A stretch of 64,000 nucleotides of DNA from E44-bin89 sp034409565 (GTDB lineage Bacteria; Chloroflexota; Dehalococcoidia; Dehalococcoidales; RBG-16-60-22), in NCBI GenBank assembly GCA_034409565.1, contig DAOUMS010000001.1, positions 124,001-188,000 on the forward strand, in the 5' to 3' direction. Numbering within the stretch: position 1 is the stretch's first letter; each line of letters starts with the position of its first letter. The notes under the pieces were generated by a model, which was given only the letters and a program-made list of their open reading frames with translations, was not told where the DNA came from and did not search any database. Shown piece by piece: positions 33,403 to 40,566 of the stretch. The position numbers were made by a program, and so were the translations under genes.

Positions 33403-34170
33403 CTACTCTATGCTGTAGACCACCTGTACGGACAGTCTGATTTCCGTTTCCCCGGGGCTGATTGGGGTGGTGGGCGCGGCGGGCATGGCCGCTTCAGGAT
33501 AGAAGTCGCGCACCACCGGTAGAGAAGCCCCGCTCTCGCTGATATAGGTGGGCTTACCCAGCTTCACATTGGCTAAATCAGCCAGGTGCTTGGCTTTCGT
33601 TTTGGCATCGGCCATGGCCTTGACCCGGGCGCCATCGTAGTGGGCTGATGGATTGTCCACGGTGAAGCTGATGCTATTAATCCTGATATAGTCGCCGCCG
33701 GCTGTAGCCGCGGCATCAATGATGGCGCCGGTGTTTTCCATCTGCCTCACCTTGGCGGTCACCGTATTGGTCACCCGGTAGCCGATAAGGATTTCTTGTC
33801 CATCCTTTTCAGCCCATCTTCGCACCGGAGCGATGCTGAAATACTGCGTCTTGATGTCTTTTTCCGCGATACCAAATCGGGAGAGTTCCGCCGTCACCGC
33901 AGTCATGGCCGTGGCTGCCTGACTCTGTGCCTCAGCGACGCTTTCCGTCTGGGCTTCAACGCCCAGGCTGAGGACGGCAACATCGGGCACAACGCTGACC
34001 TTGCCCTCGCCGGTGACCCAGATACCGGTATTCTGCTGGTTGAATATGCCGCTTGCCGTTGCCGGGACTCCCGATACCGAAGTCGGCGGAGAGAGCGCTT
34101 CACAGCCCGCCGTGCCGGAAACAATGACCGGGAGTACCGCGAAAAGAAAAATCAGGGGTTTCCAGTTCAT
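33403..34170 (-). CDS. SIMPL-domain (DUF541) lipoprotein
   Basis: 255 residues from ATG 34170 with AAGGTGA 6 nt upstream. The N-terminus is a lipoprotein signal (MNWKPLIFLFAVLPVIVSGTAGC), with the lipid-modified Cys at the end of that stretch. A SIMPL domain follows: GIWVTGEGKVSVVPDVAVLSLGVEAQ, YFSIAPVRRW, GYRVTNTVTAKVRQMENTGAIIDAAATAGGD, and KAMADAKTKAKHLADLANVKLG. These proteins are exported and form oligomers; their role is poorly known. Monocistronic. Confidence 0.92.
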   Translation of the reverse strand: MNWKPLIFLFAVLPVIVSGTAGCEALSPPTSVSGVPATASGIFNQQNTGIWVTGEGKVSVVPDVAVLSLGVEAQTESVAEAQSQAATAMTAVTAELSRFGIAEKDIKTQYFSIAPVRRWAEKDGQEILIGYRVTNTVTAKVRQMENTGAIIDAAATAGGDYIRINSISFTVDNPSAHYDGARVKAMADAKTKAKHLADLANVKLGKPTYISESGASLPVVRDFYPEAAMPAAPTTPISPGETEIRLSVQVVYSIE

Positions 34171-34207
34171 TGACACTCACCTTGTGATTCGTATTCGCCT
34201 ACTGAAA

Positions 34208-34237
34208 AGTATATCTAATGGCAGGGGGTAAAATCAA
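34208..34237 (-). promoter_or_regulatory. Promoter of SIMPL gene
   Basis: Minus strand TTGATT (34232-34237), 18-bp spacer, TATACT (34208-34213); 31-nt leader expected. The rest of the gap up to 34474 shows no further clear element. Confidence 0.6.
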
Positions 34238-34474
34238 GGTGACCCTGTTCCGCGCGTTGGGCTGACAGGTCTCTTCAGGGCAAATAGCTATTTCCTACCA
34301 TCGGCAAGTCGGTACATCTGCTTAGTCAGCCCGGCCGGTTATAGGCAGGAAACGATGGCCTGCGGCGCTTTATTTACGTGTTTTTGGTATTGGTAAATAG
34401 GCATCAAGGCGGAAGCAGGTTTTCACTCGGAGGTGTTAAGCTGATAGTGGAAAAAGAAAAAGGAGGTGAATAAG

Positions 34475-34615
34475 ATGGAACTTGGATTTATCATCATGCT
34501 GGCGGTAGTCGTACCCTTCATCGTCGTCTGGCCGGTACTGATCTGGGCAGGGGCCATCAAAAGCCTTTACACTCTAGTTCGCGGCCGGGTGAAGGAAAAA
34601 GCAGTCGCCCACTAG
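34475..34615 (+). CDS. 46-residue single-span membrane peptide
   Basis: MELGFIIMLAVVVPFIVVW is the start of a hydrophobic segment (about 4-28) followed by a basic tail (RGRVKEKAVAH), so it should insert with the tail in the cytoplasm. AAAGGAGGTG lies 4-5 nt before ATG 34475, the strongest Shine-Dalgarno of this region, and a strong terminator follows 90 bp later. It is isolated between SIMPL and pcrA. No family recognised. Confidence 0.65.
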   Translation: MELGFIIMLAVVVPFIVVWPVLIWAGAIKSLYTLVRGRVKEKAVAH

Positions 34616-34704
34616 TACCTGACAGGGCCGGGCAAAATAACCTGTGGAGGTGTGAACGCTGAACGCAGCGGAAAAGGAGAGCGCTACTAGCGGCTCTCGG
34701 AGGC

Positions 34705-34755
34705 AATAATAAGGCTGGAGATTCGAAAAAGGATTTTCAGCCTTATTATTTTTTA
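34705..34755 (+). terminator. Strong rho-independent terminator
   Basis: AATAATAAGGCTG (34705-34717) pairs perfectly with CAGCCTTATTATT (34738-34750) and is followed by TTTTATT. It ends the transcript of the 46-residue peptide and isolates pcrA. Confidence 0.85.
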
Positions 34756-34819
34756 TTCACAATCATATCCACCGCATTATTCCTCCTTCAACCCTCAGTA
34801 TCAAAGCTCTCTGCGCAGA

Positions 34820-34828
34820 TGTTATAAT
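34820..34828 (+). promoter_or_regulatory. Extended -10 promoter of pcrA, leaderless
   Basis: TGTTATAAT is an extended -10 element with TATAAT at 34823-34828; no good -35 is seen. The expected start (34834-34835) coincides with the pcrA ATG. Confidence 0.65.
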
Positions 34829-34834
34829 TAATTG

Positions 34835-37018
34835 ATGGACATCCTTGCCGACCTTAATCCCGCGCAGCGAGAGGCCGTTGAGACTATCAGTGGTCCGGTG
34901 CTGATTCTGGCCGGGCCCGGCAGCGGCAAGACGAGGGTCATCACCCACCGCATCGCTTACCTCATCAAGGTCTGTGGCGTCAGCCCGCGCCGCATCATGG
35001 CTGTCACCTTCACCAACAAGGCAGCGCGGGAGATGGAGGAGCGACTGCGGAAGCTGGCCCGCAGCTCCGTTGACGAGCTGACCATCGGCACCTTTCATGC
35101 CATCTGCGCCCGCATCCTGCGCCGCGACGGCAAAGCGGTTGGCGTCGGCCCCGGCTTCGTCATCTATGATGCCGAGGACCAGATGACCCTGGTCAAACGC
35201 AGTCTCCAGGCGCTGGAGCTCGACCCCAAGCAATATAACCCGCGGTCGATTCTCTCGGCCATAAGCGCGGCGAAAAGTCGACTCTGGACGCCGGAAGAGT
35301 ATCGTAAACACAGTCACAGCTATTTTGAGGAAATCGTGCAGCGCGTCTACGAACGCTACCAGCAGTTCCTTACCGAGAGTAACGCGCTCGACTTTGACGA
35401 CCTGCTGTTGAAGGTAGTGCAGCTCTTCCGGCAGCATGAGCCGGTGCTGGCGCGCTATCAGTCGCGTTACCTGCACATCCAGGTGGACGAGTTCCAGGAC
35501 ACCAATATCGTCCAGTACGAGCTGATGAAGCAGCTGGCCGGGAAATACCGCAACCTGTGTGTCGTGGGCGACCCCGACCAGTCGATTTATGCCTGGCGCT
35601 TTGCCGACCTGCGCAACATACTCAACTTTGAGAAGGATTATCCCGAGGCGAAAGTGGTCTTTCTGGAGCAGAACTACCGCTCCACCAAGAAGATTCTGGA
35701 GACGGCCAGCCACGTCATCTCAGCCAACCAGCAGCGCAAGGACAAGGGGCTGTGGACGGAAAACGAAGCGGGAGCAATGCCCGAAATTGTGGAGACCTAC
35801 ACCGAGCAGGAGGAAGCGCAGTTCGTGGTCCACGAAATCGAAGAGCTGGTGGGGCGAGGGGAGTTTAATCGTGGCGACTGCGCCGTGATGTACCGCACCA
35901 ATGCCCAGTCGCGCGTCCTTGAAGAGGCGTTTGTCCGCTACGGCGTGCCCTACAAGCTGGTGGCTGGCATGCGCTTCTACGAGCGACGGGAGGTCAAGGA
36001 CGTCATCGCCTACCTGCGACTCATCCTGAACCCGAGCGATAGCGTCAGCCTGCTGCGGGTTATCAATGTGCCCCAGCGCGGTATCGGGCAGCGGACGGTG
36101 GCCGAGCTAAGCCACTGGGCGCGGACGCGGGGCATCGCCGAGTACCGGGCACTGCAGCAGCTTGCAGCGCCGGAAGAGGAGAGCGAGGGGCATCGCCCAG
36201 CCTTCAATCCCCGCATTGAGCGGGCGCTGTCCGGCTTCGTTACCATGATGGCCGACTTCATTGCCAGGAGCAAGGAGATGGGCCTGGTCGACCTTTTCGA
36301 CTGGGTGGTGGAGAATTCGGGCTACCGGCAATACGTGCAGAATATGACAAATGGTGAGGAGCGGTGGGAGAATGTCCTCGAACTGCGCACCGTGGCCCAG
36401 CAGTACCGGGATATGCCGCCTCCCGAGGGCCTGGCCGCCTTTCTGGAAGGGGTGACCCTGGTGTCGGACGTCGACAGCCTTGACGAGCAAATTGATGCCG
36501 TCACTTTAATTACTCTGCACCAGGCGAAGGGGCTGGAGTTCCCGGCGGTGTTCATCATCGGTATGGAGGACGGCATCCTGCCCCATATACGGTCGTTCGA
36601 CGACCCCGACCAGATGGAGGAGGAGCGGCGACTCTGCTACGTTGGCATCACGCGGGCCAAGAAGAAGGTCTACCTGGTGCGCGCTTTTCGTCGCGCCTTC
36701 ATGGGCAGCAGCAACATCAATAAGCCGTCGCGCTTCTTGCAGGATATACCGCCCCACCTGATATCGGGCGGGGAGCGGTGGCGGGGCGAGGACAGTGACC
36801 TGGCCACGGCCATGTACTCCTGGAACCGGATGGCAGCGCCGCGAGCGGACTTGCCCGAATTGAGCCTCGGCGACCATGTCCAGCACCCGCAGTTCGGCGA
36901 GGGGGTGGTGGTGAGCTACAAAGCGGTGCGGGACGACGTTGAAGTGGTGGTGGCCTTTGATGGGGCGGGCATAAAGAAGCTGCTTTTGAGCTTTGCCAAT
37001 CTGGAGAAAGTGGAATAA
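34835..37018 (+). CDS. pcrA: UvrD/PcrA-family superfamily 1 DNA helicase
   Basis: 727-residue 3'-5' DNA helicase for repair and plasmid or rolling-circle functions. Motifs: Q motif LNPAQREAV; Walker A AGPGSGKTRVITHRI; VTFTNKAAREMEER; Walker B VDEFQDTN; GDPDQSIYAWRFAD; NYRSTKKIL; TLHQAKGLEFPAVFIIGMEDG; RRLCYVGITRAKK. A C-terminal tudor-like segment (GDHVQHPQFGEGVVVSYK) matches PcrA. A TTG lies 3 nt before the ATG in frame, but the promoter fits ATG 34835. mutL follows 53 bp downstream with its own promoter. Confidence 0.95.
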   Translation: MDILADLNPAQREAVETISGPVLILAGPGSGKTRVITHRIAYLIKVCGVSPRRIMAVTFTNKAAREMEERLRKLARSSVDELTIGTFHAICARILRRDGKAVGVGPGFVIYDAEDQMTLVKRSLQALELDPKQYNPRSILSAISAAKSRLWTPEEYRKHSHSYFEEIVQRVYERYQQFLTESNALDFDDLLLKVVQLFRQHEPVLARYQSRYLHIQVDEFQDTNIVQYELMKQLAGKYRNLCVVGDPDQSIYAWRFADLRNILNFEKDYPEAKVVFLEQNYRSTKKILETASHVISANQQRKDKGLWTENEAGAMPEIVETYTEQEEAQFVVHEIEELVGRGEFNRGDCAVMYRTNAQSRVLEEAFVRYGVPYKLVAGMRFYERREVKDVIAYLRLILNPSDSVSLLRVINVPQRGIGQRTVAELSHWARTRGIAEYRALQQLAAPEEESEGHRPAFNPRIERALSGFVTMMADFIARSKEMGLVDLFDWVVENSGYRQYVQNMTNGEERWENVLELRTVAQQYRDMPPPEGLAAFLEGVTLVSDVDSLDEQIDAVTLITLHQAKGLEFPAVFIIGMEDGILPHIRSFDDPDQMEEERRLCYVGITRAKKKVYLVRAFRRAFMGSSNINKPSRFLQDIPPHLISGGERWRGEDSDLATAMYSWNRMAAPRADLPELSLGDHVQHPQFGEGVVVSYKAVRDDVEVVVAFDGAGIKKLLLSFANLEKVE

Positions 37019-37033
37019 ATAATTAAAAAATTA

Positions 37034-37062
37034 TTGACAACATACACGATACCGTGTAAGAT
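37034..37062 (+). promoter_or_regulatory. Promoter of mutL, leaderless
   Basis: TTGACA (37034-37039), 17-bp spacer, TAAGAT (37057-37062). The expected start about 37069 leaves at most 3 nt before ATG 37072. Confidence 0.75.
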
Positions 37063-37071
37063 ATTAGTAAC

Positions 37072-38775
37072 ATGCCCATAAAAATCCTGGATAAAAAGCT
37101 CATTGCCCAGATTGCTGCTGGCGAGGTGGTGGAGAGGCCGGCCTCGGTGGTGAAGGAGCTGGTGGAGAACGCGCTCGATGCCGGGGCCAGCCAGATTGCG
37201 GTCGAGGTGCGGGGCGGCGGCACCAGCCTCATACGGGTCATGGACAACGGCACCGGTATACCCTCGGCCGAGGTGGCGCTGGCCTTTGAACGCTACGCTA
37301 CCAGCAAGATAATCGACCTTTCCGATTTGCAGTCGATTGCCACCCTAGGCTTCCGCGGGGAAGCCCTGCCCAGCATCGCCGCCGTGGCGCAGGTGGACAT
37401 CCTGACCAGCGCTGTCGGCGAGGCCACTGGCACCTACATCAGCGTTCAGGAAGGCAAGGTGGTAGTGAGGAAGAGTCAGGCCCGACCCCAGGGGACGACG
37501 GTAACAGTACGCGACCTTTTCCGTGATGTGCCGGCGCGACGCAAATTCTTGAAGTCGGTGTCCACCGAGAACAGCCACATTGCCAGCGTGGTCAGCCAGT
37601 ACGCCCTAGCCTATCCCGAGGTCAGCTTCACCCTGTTCCTCGAGGGGAGGAAAACGCTGGGCACGGCGGGGAAAGGCCGGCTTGTCGACAGTATTATCGA
37701 AGTCTACGGCGCCGAAATCGCCCGCAATATGCTGGAGGTGTCGGAAGGCGGGTGGGGGAGCGATGAGTCTCCGGTTAAAGTGACGGGAATGCTCGGCGCG
37801 CCGTCGCTAAGTCGCTCCAATCGCAGCTACCTCAGCTTTTTTATCAATCGACGCTGGGTGAACAGTCGACTCCTCGCCTGGGCGGTGACGGAGGCATATC
37901 ACGGGCTGCTGCCTCAGGGAAAGCACCCGGTGGCGGTCCTGACCATTTCGCTGCCGACCTCAGAGGTTGATATCAACATTCATCCCACCAAGAGCGAGGT
38001 GAAGTTTCAGCACGAGCACCAGGTGTTTACCGCCGTGCAAAAGGCGGTGCGCCAGACCCTGCTGGCTCAGACGCCGGTGCCACGCATTGAGGAGGTGGCC
38101 ACGGCCTACGGTGCTCCTTCGCGGCAGACGGAAATCGACTGGTCGGGTGCGGTGCCTGCGCGGGGCGCGGTCAGCCAGGCATTTGCTGCACCTCAGCCGC
38201 TGACGGTCGCTCTGCCGGTGCTGCGGGTGCTCGGTCAGTTGCTGGGCAGTTATATTGTGGCGGAAGGGCCCGATGGGTTGTATCTCATCGACCAGCATGC
38301 CGCGCACGAGCGCATCGTCTTCGAGAGGGTCAGGGAACAGCGCTCAAGGAGTGAAATCGAAGTACAGGGCCTGCTCGAGCCGGTGCCCTTCGAGGTCACA
38401 CCGCAACAGGCAGCGGTGCTGGAGTCGCACCACCAGGAACTGGCCGACTTCGGCTTCTCGCTGGAGCTTTTTGGCAATCGTACCTACTTGGTGCGGTCGG
38501 TGCCGCAGGCGTTGAGCGGTGGCGACTGGCCCGGGGCGCTGCGGGAGTTGCTGGACTCGGGGGAGGAGAGGAGCAACTGGGCGGAAAAGATCGCCGTTTC
38601 CGTTGCCTGTCACAGCGGTGCGGTGAAAGCGGGACAGCTATTGAGCGACGACGAGATGCGGGCGCTGGTAAGGCAGCTGGAAAAAACAGCCGTTCCCCAC
38701 ACCTGTCCCCACGGTCGGCCCACACTGATTCACCTCAGCAACAGCCAGCTTCGACGTGAGTTCGGGCGGAGTTAG
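37072..38775 (+). CDS. mutL: DNA mismatch repair endonuclease MutL
   Basis: 567 residues. The N-terminal GHKL ATPase has IAAGEVVERPASVVKELVENALDAG, DNGTGI, ATSKI and GFRGEALPSIAAV. The transducer domain ends with PTKSEVKF. The C-terminal domain contains DQHAAHERIVFE, matching the DQHA(X)2E(X)4E endonuclease motif, plus ACHSGAVKAG and CPHGRP, so this MutL should nick DNA itself, as in organisms without MutH. No mutS is in the window. Convergent with the next gene (3-bp gap). Confidence 0.96.
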   Translation: MPIKILDKKLIAQIAAGEVVERPASVVKELVENALDAGASQIAVEVRGGGTSLIRVMDNGTGIPSAEVALAFERYATSKIIDLSDLQSIATLGFRGEALPSIAAVAQVDILTSAVGEATGTYISVQEGKVVVRKSQARPQGTTVTVRDLFRDVPARRKFLKSVSTENSHIASVVSQYALAYPEVSFTLFLEGRKTLGTAGKGRLVDSIIEVYGAEIARNMLEVSEGGWGSDESPVKVTGMLGAPSLSRSNRSYLSFFINRRWVNSRLLAWAVTEAYHGLLPQGKHPVAVLTISLPTSEVDINIHPTKSEVKFQHEHQVFTAVQKAVRQTLLAQTPVPRIEEVATAYGAPSRQTEIDWSGAVPARGAVSQAFAAPQPLTVALPVLRVLGQLLGSYIVAEGPDGLYLIDQHAAHERIVFERVREQRSRSEIEVQGLLEPVPFEVTPQQAAVLESHHQELADFGFSLELFGNRTYLVRSVPQALSGGDWPGALRELLDSGEERSNWAEKIAVSVACHSGAVKAGQLLSDDEMRALVRQLEKTAVPHTCPHGRPTLIHLSNSQLRREFGRS

Positions 38776-38778
38776 TGG

Positions 38779-39231
38779 TCACGGCGCCTCTGAGGGTTTT
38801 TGTAATAGCTCCCAGCGCACCATGCCGTCCTCGATGAGCTGGCGGATTTTCCGCTCCTGTGGGGTGAGCTGCGCGCTGCGCCCGGCCTTTATCTCCATGA
38901 TGACGATTTCCTCGGGTTCACCGCGGGCAAGTCCCGGGAAGACAATGAGGTCCACCGGGCTGCCGATGAAGCGGGCCTCGGTGGGGTCGTATCTGAACTC
39001 GGGCAGGTAGGGCGCCATCTGCTCGGTGAACTTGCCCCCCAGCACCGCCCGACTCTGCATCACGGCGTCGCGGACGGCCTTCTCTCTTTCCTCTTCCAGG
39101 CGCAGGCACACCGCCTCCTGCCACTGCCGGAATTTCTGCTCGTAACGGTAGCGGGTGGTGAAGTAAACCAGCAGAATGCCGAGAATGGCGGCGACGGTGA
39201 TGATGACAATGATGAGGGCGACAACATCCAT
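38779..39231 (-). CDS. Membrane-anchored Holliday-junction-resolvase-like endonuclease domain protein
   Basis: 150 residues: an N-terminal membrane helix (about 4-25), a charged coiled segment (RLEEEREKAVRDAVMQSR), and a C-terminal nuclease-like domain with PVDLIVFPG and IVIMEIKAGRSAQLTPQERKIRQLIEDG. The ExK signature and this ending match the Endonuc_Holl family, a PD-(D/E)xK-like group. Activity on Holliday junctions is unproven for this family in bacteria. Start ATG 39231 with GAGGTTC upstream. Confidence 0.8.
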   Translation of the reverse strand: MDVVALIIVIITVAAILGILLVYFTTRYRYEQKFRQWQEAVCLRLEEEREKAVRDAVMQSRAVLGGKFTEQMAPYLPEFRYDPTEARFIGSPVDLIVFPGLARGEPEEIVIMEIKAGRSAQLTPQERKIRQLIEDGMVRWELLQKPSEAP

Positions 39232-39324
39232 GGTGAACCTCCCAGAGTCTTGTCAATATCGGACGGGTTGGGGTCAATGATGATGGGGGATAAGGGTTTT
39301 TGTTTCCATGGTATTTCAACCTGA

Positions 39325-39903
39325 TTATCCGGTTGATTGCTGGCTGCTGCCCGGTTTTGTCAGCGGCACCCTGGCGGCGCACAGCGGGCAATCTTCTGGG
39401 CGGTAGGTTACGGTGGCGGCGCGGTGGCAGCTGAACAGGGGAAAGCCAAAGTCCAGCGCCCGCTCGGAGCGGTCGACCAGTACGCCGATGCCGATGATGT
39501 TGCCGCCCAGTTTTTGCACGGCGGCGATAATCTCGCGGATGGAGCTGCCTGTGGTCAGAATGTCATCCACGATGAGCACCCGCTCACCGGCGTCCACAGT
39601 AAAGCCTCTGCGGAAGCTCCTCTCCTCGCCCTCTTTCTCGGCAAAGATGCCGCGGACGCCGAGTTGTCGGGCGACCTCAAAGGCGAGGATAATGCCGCCG
39701 GTGGTCGGCCCGGCCACGACCTGTACCTTCTCGTGGTGAAAATGGTCGGCAATCATGCGGCAGAGCTGCTCGGTGTAGCCGGGAAACTGCAGGACGCGGA
39801 ATTTCTCCCAGTAAACGGGGGAGTGGAGGCCGGAGGTGAGCAGGAAGTGGCCCTTGAGCAGTGCCCCGGCCTTTTGAAAGATGGCTTCGGTTTTATCGGC
39901 CAC
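39325..39903 (-). CDS. pyrE: Orotate phosphoribosyltransferase
   Basis: Forms OMP from orotate and PRPP in pyrimidine synthesis. 192 residues: LKGHFLLTSGLHSPVYWEKF, AGPTTGGIILAFEVARQLG, the loop FAEKEGEERSFRRGF, and the PRPP-binding motif VLIVDDILTTGSSIREII. An unusual C-terminal tail has a CPLCAARVPL motif after TVTYRPED, which may bind metal. Start GTG 39903 with GGAGGC upstream. A very AT-rich TTATTATATATATAATA stretch just upstream (39934-39950) contains a TATAAT that may serve as the -10. Confidence 0.95.
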   Translation of the reverse strand: MADKTEAIFQKAGALLKGHFLLTSGLHSPVYWEKFRVLQFPGYTEQLCRMIADHFHHEKVQVVAGPTTGGIILAFEVARQLGVRGIFAEKEGEERSFRRGFTVDAGERVLIVDDILTTGSSIREIIAAVQKLGGNIIGIGVLVDRSERALDFGFPLFSCHRAATVTYRPEDCPLCAARVPLTKPGSSQQSTG

Positions 39904-39927
39904 TTATGCCTCCAACTAGGTACCAGA

Positions 39928-40503
39928 CTACCTATTATATATATAATAACCTGTCAGGTACGGGTTTATAATGCTGGCCAGCTGGTCTGACAGAGAATAT
40001 TGCGGCACCGGTCCCCATTTTGGAGGTGGCCAGATAGAAACCCAGGCTTTGCCGATTATGTTCTGGCGCGGGACTACCCAGCCATTATGTGAGTCATTGC
40101 TCTGGTTACGGTTGTCACCGAGAACAAAATACTTTCCTTCCGGCACCTTTTGCTCTTTCATGTGGTAGCTGGGCGGGCTCTGAATGTAGGGCTCTTTCAG
40201 CTCGGTGCCGTTCACATGGACCACGCCGTCTTTAATCTCCACCGTGTCCCCGGGCCGGGCAATGATGCGCTTGATGAGGTCTTTGTCCTCACCGTTAACC
40301 GGGCCGAAAACGATAACGTCGCCCCTTTCCGGCTCGTGTAGGCGGTAACTGACCTTGCTTATCAGGACGCGCTGGCCGCTGTGAAAGCTCGGCTCCATGC
40401 TGATGCCAACGACGATGACCGTGTCAATGGTAAAACGCAGCAGGAAGAAAATGGCCAGGGCTAGTGCGACAGTGATGGCAATTTCGCGAAAAAAGGCTTT
40501 CAT
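39928..40503 (-). CDS. lepB: Signal peptidase I
   Basis: Cleaves signal peptides outside the membrane. 191 residues from ATG 40503 (MKAFFREIAITVALALAIFFLL), with one N-terminal membrane helix. Catalytic Ser about 35 (GISMEPSF) and Lys about 78 (DLIKRIIARPGD), plus GDNRNQSNDSHNGW. A longer frame to 40542 runs through the TATAAT of its promoter and is rejected. Confidence 0.95.
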   Translation of the reverse strand: MKAFFREIAITVALALAIFFLLRFTIDTVIVVGISMEPSFHSGQRVLISKVSYRLHEPERGDVIVFGPVNGEDKDLIKRIIARPGDTVEIKDGVVHVNGTELKEPYIQSPPSYHMKEQKVPEGKYFVLGDNRNQSNDSHNGWVVPRQNIIGKAWVSIWPPPKWGPVPQYSLSDQLASIINPYLTGYYIYNR

Positions 40504-40530
40504 TGGCTGCTTGCTCCGCTCATCCGTCCA

Positions 40531-40560
40531 ATTATAGCCCATTCACGCCTCGCTTGCCAA
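40531..40560 (-). promoter_or_regulatory. Promoter of lepB
   Basis: Minus strand TTGGCA (40555-40560), 18-bp spacer, TATAAT (40531-40536); leader about 21 nt. It fixes the lepB start at 40503. Confidence 0.7.
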
Positions 40561-40566
40561 TTCGGT

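Noticed and set aside
34645..34710. A very short frame between the 46-residue peptide and the terminator
   Set aside because: A GGAGGT is present, but only 12-16 codons follow with GTG or CTG starts; it looks more like transcript tail than a gene.
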